Below are positions 34,160-44,020 of a stretch of 64,000 bases of DNA, piece by piece (the stretch's first letter is position 1; each line of letters opens with the position of its first letter). Source of the stretch: Littorina saxatilis (taxonomy: Eukaryota > Mollusca > Gastropoda > Littorinimorpha > Littorinidae); contig NC_090258.1 in the NCBI RefSeq assembly GCF_037325665.1, forward strand, positions 38,584,108-38,648,107, written 5' to 3'. The notes under the pieces were generated by a model. The model was not told the origin of the DNA. It searched no databases and saw only the letters and a list, made by a program, of their open reading frames with translations. Made by a program: the position numbers and the translations under genes.

Positions 34160-35275
34160 GAACATTCATCAAGATCGTGATGTCATATTAAAGGTCAAGA
34201 GCTGCTGCGCAGTTTTGTATGTCATGAATGCAGTGTTTTGCTGAGAACAAAGCCGTAACAAACCTTTGAAATGAGTCATTTTTGGGGGAAAATATCGACT
34301 GCAGAAGACAATCAATGCCACACATGTTCAAATGTTGTCTTTATTGACAGATAAATAGGACAATTTTGACAAAAACACTGACACACATGGATGATAGGTA
34401 TGTTATGGAACAATAATCTGCAAAAATATCAAAAACAGTGTTTTGAACAATTTGATCAATTTGCACTGGCCCAGTCCTGCCCTTAAAGTCCTGCCCTTAA
34501 AGAAGGGAAAAGACTTTGGCGTTTTCTCCGGCTCTGTTTGGAGGGAGGGTTTAATGGAGGGTACCTTTTGTGACTGTCTACAAAGAGGCTGATTCACTGG
34601 CTACTGCATCATCCATTTCTAGTTTGACTTTTTTGTCATGTCCAATGCAGTCATTCTACTGGTCAAAGTTAGTGTTTTGGCACAGAAGCTGTTGATCGCC
34701 TCCAATCTCAGTTGCACCTTCACACAATACTCACATCCATCAATTGGCTAGTAAATGTGTTAGCAAATTATTCCGAGGGGATGGGTGAGGTAACTTAAAA
34801 AGAACCATACACTACCTTCACGTTTCACACAATACAACACAGGTAGGGAAAGTGTTCCAGGTTATATAGAATTAAAAAAAAGATGGATCTCTCCGTTTAC
34901 ACACAAGAATACAAAATACTTCATCTTGAAGTCAAAACTCAAAACAATTGCACAACAATCTTTGCTCTTGAAAAGAAACAAAAAACCAAAGTTCGGACCA
35001 GATTAACAGCCAATGAATTCTAAAACAGACGTTTGATCAACAGTGATCAACAAAGTTACCCCTGGTTCAGGAATAAAGTCTGTAAATTCGGGCATAAAAA
35101 ATCTTGGTACCGCTGATGCCGAGTTCAATTCTCCAAGAGGAAGTAGAATCAATTATAAGTTGCCAATGAACAAGTGCTCATGAAACCGAAAATGAAATGA
35201 TAATTGTAATGAAGCCTACTTAAACAGTTAAGTCTAAAACATTTCTTAAAAATAAACACATAATATTAAAATACT
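34160..35275. other. No gene recognised
   Basis: A short direct repeat (CTGCCCTTAAAG twice near 34478-34501) and AT-rich sequence. No frame resembles a known family on either strand. Confidence 0.5.
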
Positions 35276-35745
35276 TGAAATAGAGCTTAAACAATGACCA
35301 CAAGTTGATTACTGGAAAATAAACCACGAGTGGGTATTTGCAGCTGCTTGGTAATTTATGAGTGTGCTCCGCACACGAGTGAATTACCAAGCGGCTGCCC
35401 CGTGATCGGGAGGTCGTGGGTTCGAACCCCGGCCGAGTCATACCTAAGACTTTAAAATTGGCAATCTAGTGGCTGCTCCGCCTGGCGTCTGGCATTATGG
35501 GGTTAGTGCTAGGACTGGTTGGTCCGGTGTCAGAATAATGTGACTGGGTGGGACATGAAGCCTGTGCTGTGACTTCTGTCTTGTGTGTGGCGCACGTTAT
35601 ATGTCAAAGCAGCACCGCCCTGATATGGCCCTTCGTGGTCGGCTGGGCGTTAAGCAAACAAACAAACCAAGCGGCTGCAAATACCCACGTGAGTTTATTT
35701 TCCAGTAATGAACGAGTTGTCGTCATTGTTTTAAGTTATTTACAC
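35276..35745. mobile_element. Fold-back (inverted-repeat) element carrying a SINE
   Basis: The left arm (about 35276-35350) and right arm (about 35381-35398 plus 35679-35745) pair imperfectly over about 90 bp, for example TTACTGGAAAATAAAC with GTTTATTTTCCAGTAA and GGTATTTGCAGCTGCTTGG with CCAAGCGGCTGC, AAATACC. The short centre (35350-35380) is itself palindromic around TCC. A SINE split the right arm. No target duplication of the fold-back itself was found. Confidence 0.8.
35399..35665 (+). mobile_element. tRNA-derived SINE, copy 3 (5' truncated)
   Basis: It starts within the tRNA-like head at CCCGTGATCGG, so the A box is lost. The 13-bp target duplication ACCAAGCGGCTGC lies at 35386-35398 and 35666-35678. 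The body and AAGCAAACAAAC tail match the other copies. Confidence 0.93.
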
Positions 35746-35913
35746 AACGAACAACACGGGTCGAACATGCAGTCATGCAGACGACATTTTGTAGGCAATT
35801 TCATTTCAGCCTAATCACTCTGAGTGTCAAATGCGCGTCATTCAAATAGTCCCCTCGATTCTGACACAAACATTACTTGAGAGGGTATTAAAAGTCAAAC
35901 TCACGTTTAGCTA

Positions 35914-36228
35914 CCGGCACGGTTGGTCTAGTGGTAAGGCGTCCGCCCCGTGATCGGGAGGTCGTGGGTTCGAACCCCGGCCGGGTCATACCTAAGACTT
36001 TAAAACTGGCAATCTAGTGACTGCTCCGCCTGGCGTCTGGCATTATGGGGTTAGTGCCGGGACTGGTTGGTCCGTTGTCAGAATAATGTGACTGGGTGAG
36101 ACATGAAGCCTGTGCTGCGACTTCTGTCCTGTGTGTGGCGCACGTTATATGTCAAAGCAGCACCGCCCTGATATGGCCCTTCGTGGTCGGCTGGGCATTA
36201 AACAAACAAACAAAAAAACTCAAAAAAA
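35914..36228 (+). mobile_element. tRNA-derived SINE, copy 4, with 13-bp target duplication
   Basis: Full length with intact A and B boxes. It is flanked by TCACGTTTAGCTA at 35901-35913 and 36229-36241. The tail is longer and A-richer than in the other copies. Confidence 0.94.
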
Positions 36229-36241
36229 TCACGTTTAGCTA

Positions 36242-37425
36242 ACGAGCTACATACATTTTAACATTTGTGAATGAATGCAAATGCGCTAGTACGCTATCAT
36301 ACAGAAACAAACACAACTCCAAATGTAGGTTCCCTCCACTGTATTATACAGGTATGACAGCATACACACAAATACACACAATCATGAACATAAAGGTTAG
36401 GTACTCAAAAATCCAGTACTCACAGTTTTGGTAGGCAAAAACCACTCGAGATGGCAATCTCGTACACAATTGCAATGACAAAACTCTCTATCCTTCCCTG
36501 AGGTATAAAACTACAAAAAACAGTCCGTGGACTCACAGGCGCACGATATCTAGTTTACAAGTAGATCTACTCACGGCTCGTGTGTAGTCAACAAAAACCA
36601 GTTATAGTTTCTACTACGGCAGACTTAAAACACCGTCTGCTCTGTCTACTAAATATTCCGTATCTCTTAAGTAATTAAGATATTGTAGACATATTTTAAT
36701 TCTGGTCATACGCAGAATTACACAGCTTCTATTGCTGTTCACCAGGAAATGTATTTTACTACTAATTCCTGCTACTGGTGACCTCGGTCTACTCAGTTTC
36801 CACCGCCCTGTGACCACTATGGTCCAACTCTACAGACAAACATAACCGTGCACTAGCTTCTAGAAATCCCGTCGAATCTCAGCTATGAGAGTCTAAATGC
36901 GTAATATTCCGGCGGCTCCTCAGATCCTTCATTCTGTCATCTGGCCGCTATTTTCCTTTATGACCAGTTACACGACGCACTGTTAAGTGCTCTACTCGGG
37001 CTTCCTTTCTCCCGGTCGATTCCCGTGACAACCCCTCCCTGTCGCTGGACAGTGGTTAAGTGTAACGATATCTTCTTTGCGATTTACAAAGTCAACTCTC
37101 TCGGTCAGTGAGTTGAATTTACAATCCGTGAAACCACACTTCACTACGTCACTCTTTTATCTCTGGTTAGCGCTCTAAAAGCGTGGAGGATATCACTATC
37201 AAACTTTGCCTGTTAGTGTTATTCGTGATTTCCTTCACAACATTGAAGAAATAAAAGAAAACAACAAAGAATACACATAATCTGCTGGGGTGAAAAGTCA
37301 TGAGTGAAGATTATGAGTTGGCCGAAGCGGTGAGAGAGAGAGAGAGAGCGATCGAGACAGACAGTGATTCAAGGCGCACAACTCTAGTACTCTTCATCGG
37401 CAACCACTTAGATCAATCCTGAGAA
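36242..37425. other. No gene recognised; GA microsatellite
   Basis: No protein family is seen. A run of (GA)n lies near 37333-37350. The stretch has no repeat that I can place. Confidence 0.5.
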
Positions 37426-37429
37426 TTCC

Positions 37430-37561
37430 CCCGAAAGCGTCGTATGGCTGCCTGTATGGCGGGGTAAAAACGGTCATACAGTGAAAACCCACTCGTGCAA
37501 AAACATGAGTGAACGTGGGAGTTTCAGCCCATGAACGAAGAAGAAGAAGAAGAAGAAGAAT
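37430..37561 (+). mobile_element. 3' end of a short retroposon with (GAA)n tail
   Basis: GGCTGCCTGTATGGCGGGGT, then AAAACATGAGTGAACGTGGG and a GAAGAAGAAG tail. This resembles a short-retroposon 3' end frequent in gastropod sequences. No 5' head is seen. Confidence 0.55.
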
Positions 37562-37639
37562 CCCGAGAACAAAATCCTGAGCGACAAAATAAAAATTAAA
37601 CTAAAACAGCTTACCTACAGTTTTGTTTATGGTCAATGT

Positions 37640-37952
37640 CGCTCAGATCGGTGTTTTTAAATTCTGGATATTAATAAACGTCCGAAGAAGGCGCACATCC
37701 GAATCAGGTTTTTTTATCGTGTTTTTGTTTTCGCTGTCCTTCAGCAGTTTGGTGACATCACTCACTGTCAGATACCGCGCTGAATCGCCGTTTTTTTGGT
37801 GCCGGTGCAGCAGCCGGGTCATCAGAAATGTCCCTTGATTCCACTGGAGTTAATTCGGTGAAATCCCAATCATTAAAATCGAAATTCAGATCAAAACTGT
37901 TGCTCACAGCAGCCATTGTTACAGTTTGAGTCAACGTTGTATTCTTCCGCAA
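37640..37952 (-). pseudogene. Crypton-like N-terminus, copy 2
   Basis: The same opening as copy 1 (M-A-A-V-S-N-S-F-D-L-N-F-D-F) with three or four extra residues (A-A-A-P-A-P-K-K-R-R). A 4-bp tandem duplication (GAGT on the minus strand, near 37763) shifts the frame right after V-S-D-S. The downstream bases still match copy 1. The flank up to about 37570 is also shared, so both loci derive from one ancestor. Confidence 0.5.
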
Positions 37953-38195
37953 CAGGGTCCAATCGTCTAGGTTTCAAATGATGTCATGTTCTAGAAATAA
38001 ATTCTAGTATTGATTATTTTTTAGCCCTCTTTATTCAAACTTCGAATAATCCACGTGTGATTTTTGGGTGTAAAGTAGTTTGTTCTAATTTCTCACTTGT
38101 CTAAAAATAATCAACTAGATTTAATCCACTCCACGGTTGCATTACAGGAGTTGTATAAGTAATCTTTAACTGACAGTCATTATGTTTTAAGGTCC

Positions 38196-38354
38196 AGGGT
38201 TTGTACAGTGTTGACATGACTTGCACATCGTGGCCCTGAATGTACATTGTTTCAAGCATGGAGCTTACCATGTGAACTGAGAAGGAAACGAAACTTCCAT
38301 CAGTGTCGGATAGCAATATCTGCTGGAGAGATTATTCACAACAATAACCAACCA
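38196..38354 (+). mobile_element. R2 short retroposon, copy b
   Basis: A nearly complete unit: GGGTTTGTACAGTGTTGACA, then CTTGCACATCGTGGCCCTGA, GGAGCTTACCATGTGAACTG, AGTGTCGGATAGCAATATCT and an ACAATAACCAACCA tail. Confidence 0.75.
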
Positions 38355-38474
38355 TACGATGACGGCCCTGTTGCTGAAATATCTATCTCAGACACTGTGC
38401 CTTGTGTTTCAGAAGGTGCTGAAAACAGTCTCGGCGACATCCGTAGCCACTCGGTGATAATTGTGATGATCGCC

Positions 38475-38633
38475 AGGGTTTAGTAGTGTTGACAGGACTT
38501 GTACATCGTAACCCTGTTTTAATCATGGAGCTTAGGAGCTTACTACATGAACTGAGAAAGGAAAGAAAACCTGCATCGGTCTCTGATACCAATATCTGTG
38601 GAAGAGACTATAAAAAACAATAACCAACCAACC
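38475..38633 (+). mobile_element. R2 short retroposon, copy c
   Basis: A diverged unit whose 3' half is nearly identical to copy a at 9849-9933. It joins the same gag relic at its right edge. Confidence 0.75.
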
Positions 38634-39312
38634 ATTCGGTGTCAGCCTTTTCAAATCTGCCTAATCAGCGAAGTCTGTTGGGCGATGGTGGCTGCCCGTT
38701 CCACATTTTCAGGTTCGCATTTGTGGACGAATGTGGCAAGCTTTTTAGAGAGTCTGTCAATGAGCTGCTCTGTTAATACAAGATTCCTAAGGCCCTCAAA
38801 GTTCTGAGGTTTCTCTGAAAGTTCGAGCCGATGATCCAACCATAAGCCTAACTTCGCTGTAAATTGTTTGTAGGACTAGGTGGTCCTTCTTCACTGCGTG
38901 GCACTGGCTTGTCGTTTTCTTTGGGTAATAAGTCTGCGCTCTGTGTCAGCTTGTGTCTCTTCAGCGTGTAGACTGGCTTGTCGTTTTCTGTCAGTGCTTT
39001 GTCTGCGCTCTGTGTCAGCTTGTGTCTCTTCAGCGTGTAGACTGGCTTGTCGTTTTCTTTGGGCGCTAAGTCTGCGCTCTGTGTCAGCTTGTGTCTCTTC
39101 AGCGTGTAGACTGGCTTGTCGTTTTCTTTGGGCGCTAAGTCTGCGCTCTGTGTCAGCTTGTGTCTCTTCAGCGTGTAGACTGGCTTGTCGTTTTCTGTCA
39201 GTGCTTTGTCTGCGCTCTGTGTCAGCTTGTGTCTCTTCAGCGTGTAGACTGGCTTGTCGTGGCTTGTCGTTTTCTTTGGGCGCTAAGTCTGCGCTCTGTG
39301 TCTGCTTGTGTC
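38634..39312 (-). mobile_element. Gypsy-type gag relic with a 23-residue charged repeat
   Basis: On the minus strand from 39312: about five tandem copies of a charged 23-residue unit (E-E-T-Q-A-D-T-E-R-R-L-S-A-Q-R-K-R-Q), then a SCAN-like gag piece (L-V-L-T-E-Q-L-I-D-R-L-S-K-K-L-A). The layout of charged helix followed by gag core resembles the Gypsy gags at 17 and 23 kb, and the sequence is different. It is a fossil, broken, and paired with the relic at 9.9-10.1 kb. Confidence 0.6.
38900..39312. repeat. 69-bp tandem repeat, about 5-6 units
   Basis: The unit includes GACTGGCTTGTCGTTTTCT and AAGTCTGCGCTCTGTGTCAG and is a multiple of three bases. It keeps a frame on both strands. The minus strand gives the charged gag repeat, and the + strand frame is its shadow. 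Confidence 0.92.
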
Positions 39313-39561
39313 TGAGAAGGAAACAAGGCTTCTATCAGTTTCGGATAGCAATGCATATCTGCTGCAGAGATACTACAAAACAATAATACAAAACAATAAG
39401 TTAAGGGTTTGTACAGTGTTGACATGACTTGCACATCGTGGCCCTGAATGTAAATTGTTTCAAGCATGTAGCTGTGAACTGATAAGGAAACGAAACTTCC
39501 ATCAGTGTCGGATAGCAATATCTGCTGGAGAGATTATTACAAAACAATAATACAAAACAAT
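39313..39561 (+). mobile_element. R2 short retroposon, copies d and e in tandem
   Basis: Copy d (39313-39400) is the 3' half only. Copy e (39404-39561) is nearly complete with CTTGCACATCGTGGCCCTGA and AGTGTCGGATAGCAATATCT. Both end in ACAAAACAATAATACAAAAC rather than CCAACC, so the family has two tail types. Confidence 0.75.
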
Positions 39562-40139
39562 TACTGAAGGCGGCACTGGTACCCAGATTTGGGTACCAAA
39601 AGTGTGATTCATCATACTCCATCATTATTTCATATCATGAGCTGAAATTTACACAATAACTTGGAATATGACACTTTCAGGACACATGCAATATAATGAT
39701 GCAAGTAATGGGATCTACTACCTTAGAAAATTATTTAATGAAAATAATCTGTATATGCGCCTGCGAAAATGGTATATTCAGTGTTTTACCTGCCTAACAT
39801 ACAATATATTAGCTCAAATGAGCTTATATTTTAACATAACTCCAAGAACATGCACACTTTTGGTGTGTTCTAAGATATTTCCAGTAAAACTTATAGTCAA
39901 TTTAGTCTGCAACTGGGTTTAAAAAAATACTTCCGATGGGGGTAAAGTTGGACATAGGACAATACTTGTAGTTTCATAATGCTGGTAGTAAGAACAATGA
40001 TTGTAGACCACACCATAGACAGTATCAGTAACAACTTGCATGCAAAGTTTCATGCTGTTAGCTTGAAAAAAAACACAGTTATGAGCAAAAAAGTAACAAA
40101 ATATGCACGTTTTCGGCAAAGTTCAGGCAACATTTTTCA
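39562..40139. other. Non-coding; probable 3' part of the Mutator-like gene
   Basis: No protein family seen. The stretch 39920-40139 follows the Mutator-like C-terminus on the minus strand and may be its untranslated end. Confidence 0.4.
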
Positions 40140-40361
40140 ACATATTTGCTAACCTGAGGTCCGTAGTAAACTCCTGCTACATATGGCTGCCCCTCTAATT
40201 CTGTCTGTTCTTCATCAAATGCCTTCCTCTTCCTTCTCTTGGCTATCCTGGCTTCATGTGCATCCTAAGTGCTTGTCTTTTGGCATTTTTGATGCGACGA
40301 CTGTCTTTATGATCACAAAAGTCACTGGTGAATTTGCCCACACGAAGTTCCATAGCTTTCA
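40140..40361 (-). pseudogene. Mutator-like transposase, C-terminal piece beyond piggyBac
   Basis: From 40361 on the minus strand one reads M-K-A-M-E-L-R-V-G-K-F-T-S-D-F-C-D-H-K-D, R-R-I-K-N-A-K-R-Q-A, then after a frame slip A-K-R-R-K-R-K-A-F-D-E-E-Q-T-E and Y-Y-G-P-Q. The D-x-x-R-I-x-x-A pattern and basic stretch match the C-terminus of the fragment at 5.0-5.4 kb. It continues the frame that stops at 44021. Confidence 0.6.
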
Positions 40362-40726
40362 TTAACTCTTGACGTCCTATAAGACTTAGAAGCTTTCTTG
40401 TGCCCAGTCCTGTTATTTTCTGAGAGAATTAGGCTAAACAGGGGTTGTTTATTAAAAAAATCATAGCTCCTATGTTTGTGAATGGATTCTGTTCAATTTT
40501 TTTTGTAGATGTTCAAAAATGAATGATGCTTATGTTAAGTGTGTGTTTAAAGATTTTTTAGATGTACCTTATTATCTAAAAAATGTTAATTATGTTAATT
40601 ACAGATGTGACAATTAAAAAAAAAGTTAATATTTAACCTCAACTAATTCAAGATGTTTCATTCATGGCATTCATGACAAACAAAAAGGACATAAAAGCAT
40701 AAACATAAACATGCAATTGTACTCAC

Positions 40727-41560
40727 TTGTACGAATACGAATACGAATACTTTATTATCTCATACAGAGAAATTTCAGTGTGGTGCACATTAAAAGACAA
40801 AACAAATAATAAGACAACAGATAAAAATACCATACGAAGCATACTACACTCGCGCACGCATATGTACACTAACAGGAATAGTTAACATGATTCCAAATAG
40901 GTTAATTGCCGTCAGCTTTAGCTAAAAGTTTAACGCTAAAAACTATCATTATCACAGGCCTAGATATGTCATTGAACAATATTTATCACAGGACTAGTCA
41001 TTCGAGGGTTATCACACTCAGCATAAGGGTGCACATCAAAGAGTGTAAAAAATATTCATCACAGAAATCAGTGCATATGTTCACCGGCACACATACTAGT
41101 TTTAATTAACTTAGGTATTTAAAAAGCCAATTGACTTTGGAATAAAACTGTTATTAGTTCTGAGCGTGCGGAATCTGGGAGTGCGGAGGCGACGTCCTGA
41201 GGGCAGGACCTCGAAGTGGTGAGCGAGCACATGACTACTATCCTGGTTGATGCAGCAGGCCTTTCGCACCACACATCGTTCATACAGCACAGTCAGTCCT
41301 TCCTGTCTCACCCCCACAATCTTACCACATGTGTTCACCACCCGCCCAAGCACATTCTTACTCTTCACACACAGACCTCCATACCAGCAGATGAAAGAGA
41401 AAGTGAGAATGGATTCAATGAATGAAGTATAGAATGTTTGGAGGATGCGGCTGTTGATGTTCAGACTTCTGAGCTTTTGTAAGCAGTAGAAATTTCTTGA
41501 CTGACACTTCTTGTGGATAGCTTTAGTGTTTGAGGAGAAATATGTCACATGTCATTCACA
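40727..41560 (-). mobile_element. LINE fragment: end of the reverse transcriptase plus 3' tail
   Basis: The minus-strand 145-residue frame shows the post-RT region: L-R-S-L-N-I-N-S-R-I-L-Q-T-F-Y, S-F-I-E-S-I-L-T-F-S-F-I-C-W-Y, and F-E-V-L-P-S-G-R-R-L-R-T-P-R then N-S-F-I-P-K-S-I-G-F-L-N. Downstream is a 3' end TTCTCTGTATGAGATAATAA with repeated TATTCG. It is 5' truncated, as LINE copies usually are. It lies within the piggyBac element, 3' of its transposase. Clade unsure. Confidence 0.75.
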
Positions 41561-41727
41561 GGTACAATCTCAGGTGTTAATCCATCGAATACACATTGTT
41601 GAGTTTTTGAAACATAGGTCCATTTTAGTGAGATATCTTGCATTGTCTTGCATTGTCTTTCTCTCTCAACATGAAATTTACACTATCACTAATTAATCAC
41701 CATCTTCTTCAAAGGTTGTTCAGGTAA

Positions 41728-41756
41728 GTCACAGGTAAGTCACAGGTAAGTAGCAA
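41728..41756. repeat. Short tandem repeat AGGTAAGTCAC
   Basis: Three units of CAGGTAAGTCA in the piggyBac 3' region. Confidence 0.8.
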
Positions 41757-41820
41757 TAATTCACACAGATGATTGATGCTTATTATATACAAGTTATTTA
41801 CAACTCCATTGAAGACACAT

Positions 41821-43784
41821 TTACTGCTGGAACTGGTGGAATGCACCAAAACATCCTCTGTCTTTGCAAAGTGCAACACCACACTTGACACACTCAAAGG
41901 ATGACTGGATTTGGTTTCGTGCAGGGGTGACCCGACGTTCTCTGGTGCAAACAACACAGTTGCGAATGCCTCTTTTTGTTGTGATCTTGGATGGTTCATG
42001 CACTGAGGGTTTTTTGATGGCTGGGGTATCAGGTGAAGCAACATTGGCTTTCCTCTTGCGAGAGGAGAAGCCAGCGACAAGAGCGAGCGCGACATCCAGG
42101 TGGAAGTCAAGGTGTGTCTTTGGCTTGGGGCGCGGGCCTCCAGGCGCCTCTCGGTGCAGAATGTATGCGTTGACCATGGTCACGTCACAAATGAACCAAA
42201 ACAGGTACTTCCACCATTTGTGAGCTTTATTTGCGATGCCGTAATATTGCCGCAACTGGTCGGTCTTGTCGACACCGTTGTAGTTGTCGGTGTAGTCTTG
42301 AATAGCGAGAGGTTTGGGGTACCGCTGCTCTGGTTCACCTCGCCTTCCAGGACGTCGCAGTTCAAAGTTGCCGGTGATGTTTCCGGATGTGAGGACATTG
42401 ACCTGACGCTTCTTTTCTTGCCAGCTCACTGCCATCACTTTCCCCTTCGGCCACTTTCTCATCTGCCCAGACTGCTTCATGTTCAGGGTCTTCATCTGAG
42501 TTGGAAGTCCACGTCTTTCCTTTCGAACGGTCCCCGAGGCATACGTTTTCTTTCTTTGGAGAGACTCCACCAGCGCCACAGACGTGAAATAATTGTCAAA
42601 ATACACGTGGTGCCTCTTCTTGTAATAAGGCTCCACAAGTGTTTTCACAACCCTCGTGCCCAGGGGGATGTTGCTTCTGGCATTTCCATCTTTGCCGTCT
42701 ATGCCGACGTAGACGTTGAAGTCAATCAAGTAGAATGACTCAGAATCGGCGAGAGCCCAGGATTTCATTCCCCACTTGCAAGGCTTGGATGGCACATACT
42801 GCAGAAAACTACACTTGCCCTTGAATTTAATCATAGCCTCATCCACAGCAATGTTCTGATGTGGGTAGTAGTGTGCACGGAATGTCCTCTTGGCATGATC
42901 AATGATGGGCCTTACCTTGTGGAGTTTGTCGTGATCTCGGTGCGCTCTTGGTTTCTGTGTCGCATTGTTCGCCACGTGGATGTACTTACTAAGCACCTCA
43001 TACCTGTTCCGAGGCATCACATCATAAATAACACGTTGTCTCATCTCTGGCCTGCTGCTCCAGTAGCACCTGTAGTTGGGCATCGGAATTAAACCCATGA
43101 GGAACAGAATTCCCATGTAGGCTTTCATCTCCTCCGTTGTGGTGTTCAAGATTTTTTACAAGATTTAAAGTACCAGAAGTGAAAATTATTAATTTTTAGA
43201 ACCTTCTTTTACAGTGATAGATTTGAATGTAAATAGTCTGAAACGTAGAACTTGCCATATGAAGGGAAAAGAAAATAACTGCATCGGTCTCGAATAGCAG
43301 CTAGCATCTGCTGAAGAGACATTAAACCCCAAAAACCAACCAACCAACCAACCGTTGTGGTGTCAAAATTAGCATCGCCGTTCTGTCGGGCATATCGAAT
43401 GGTTTCGTCACGAATTTGAGCAAACAAATCATCAGGGAAGAGTTGCTGGAAGTAGTCAATTGGTTTTGCAGTGAGGGGAAGAGGAAATGTTGGACCAACA
43501 CTCTCAGAAAACTCCTCTTCACTCCAATCGTCAATCGTATCGGTCCATTCGGCATCATTGTCAACATCTTCATCGCTGCTGCTTGATGGAATATCCGAAA
43601 TCGCAGATGAAAAGTCCGACAAATCCGCAGTGTGCACGGTCAAAACAGAAATGTCACTCTGATCGGAATTAGCTAACTCAATTCTATTGCCCAAATTACG
43701 AACGTCACCGCCATCAAACCCATGAAAAGAAGACCCACTATCCGAGTCAGAGTCGTCCATTTTGAGCCCAAAAATGTCTAACAC
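41821..43784 (-). pseudogene. piggyBac transposase, split by a retroposon
   Basis: The start M-L-D-I-F-G or the internal M-D-D-S-D-S-D-S-G lies near 43784-43757. An acidic N-terminal region is followed by A-K-P-I-D-Y-F-Q-Q-L-F. The coding frame then meets the R2 insertion (43146-43351). The rest runs 43149 to 41821: E-E-M-K-A-Y-M-G-I-L-F-L-M-G; V-D-E-A-M-I-K-F-K-G (first Asp); H-V-Y-F-D-N-Y-F-T-S (second Asp); Y-N-G-V-D-K-T-D-Q (third); and a C-terminal Cys-rich domain (C-V-V-C, C-V-K-C-G-V-A-L-C, C-F-G-A-F-H). All catalytic acids are present. Removing the retroposon and one target copy would restore the piggyBac frame (F-D-T-T-T-E-E-M), so the insertion is the main lesion I see. Confidence 0.9.
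43146..43351 (+). mobile_element. R2 short retroposon, copy f, with 12-bp target duplication
   Basis: It is flanked by CCGTTGTGGTGT at 43134-43145 and 43352-43363. It is 206 bp long and ends AACCAACCAACCAACCAACC. It shares ACTGCATCGGTCTCGAATAG and CATCTGCTGAAGAGAC with the other copies. It has no tRNA-like head, so it may be a 5'-truncated SINE or a LINE 3' end. It interrupts the piggyBac transposase. Confidence 0.88.
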
Positions 43785-44020
43785 AAATCACCACGAAAAT
43801 CGTCCAGAAAAAAATAGAAATCGTTGACAGAAAACTTGGAAAAAATTCCCACTTCCGCACGTGTTATTGTCGGAAGTACAGCATTCGTGGTTTCCTTCAG
43901 GAGAGCTGTATTTCCGTGTTACGTCCCTTTGGCCAATATCGTCTGCATGCGAGCGGTACCGCGCGGTTCAGGATTATTGACGTCAAGCGGAACCGCGCGG
44001 TACAGGACGTCAAGAGTTAA

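Larger units (their letters stand above)
40366..44016 (-). mobile_element. piggyBac-type DNA transposon (3.65 kb) at TTAA
   Basis: TTAA flanks both ends (40362-40365 and 44017-44020), and the terminal inverted repeats share CTCTTGACGTCCT. A second inverted pair, GTACCGCGCGGTTC (43956-43969) and GAACCGCGCGGTAC (43990-44003), lies just inside the right end. The interior holds a piggyBac transposase, a LINE fragment and an R2 retroposon. Insertion is in a Mutator-like transposase gene. The copy is disabled because the R2 splits its transposase. Confidence 0.93.

Noticed and set aside
36614-36817. 67-residue minus-strand frame as a host exon
   Set aside because: No domain, splice or homology signal seen.
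38880-39386. Secreted or membrane-like repeat protein on the + strand
   Set aside because: It is the shadow of the 69-bp repeat, whose minus strand gives the charged gag helix.
41864-42738. + strand frames opposite the piggyBac transposase (119 and 212 residues)
   Set aside because: Antisense shadows of a clear transposase frame.
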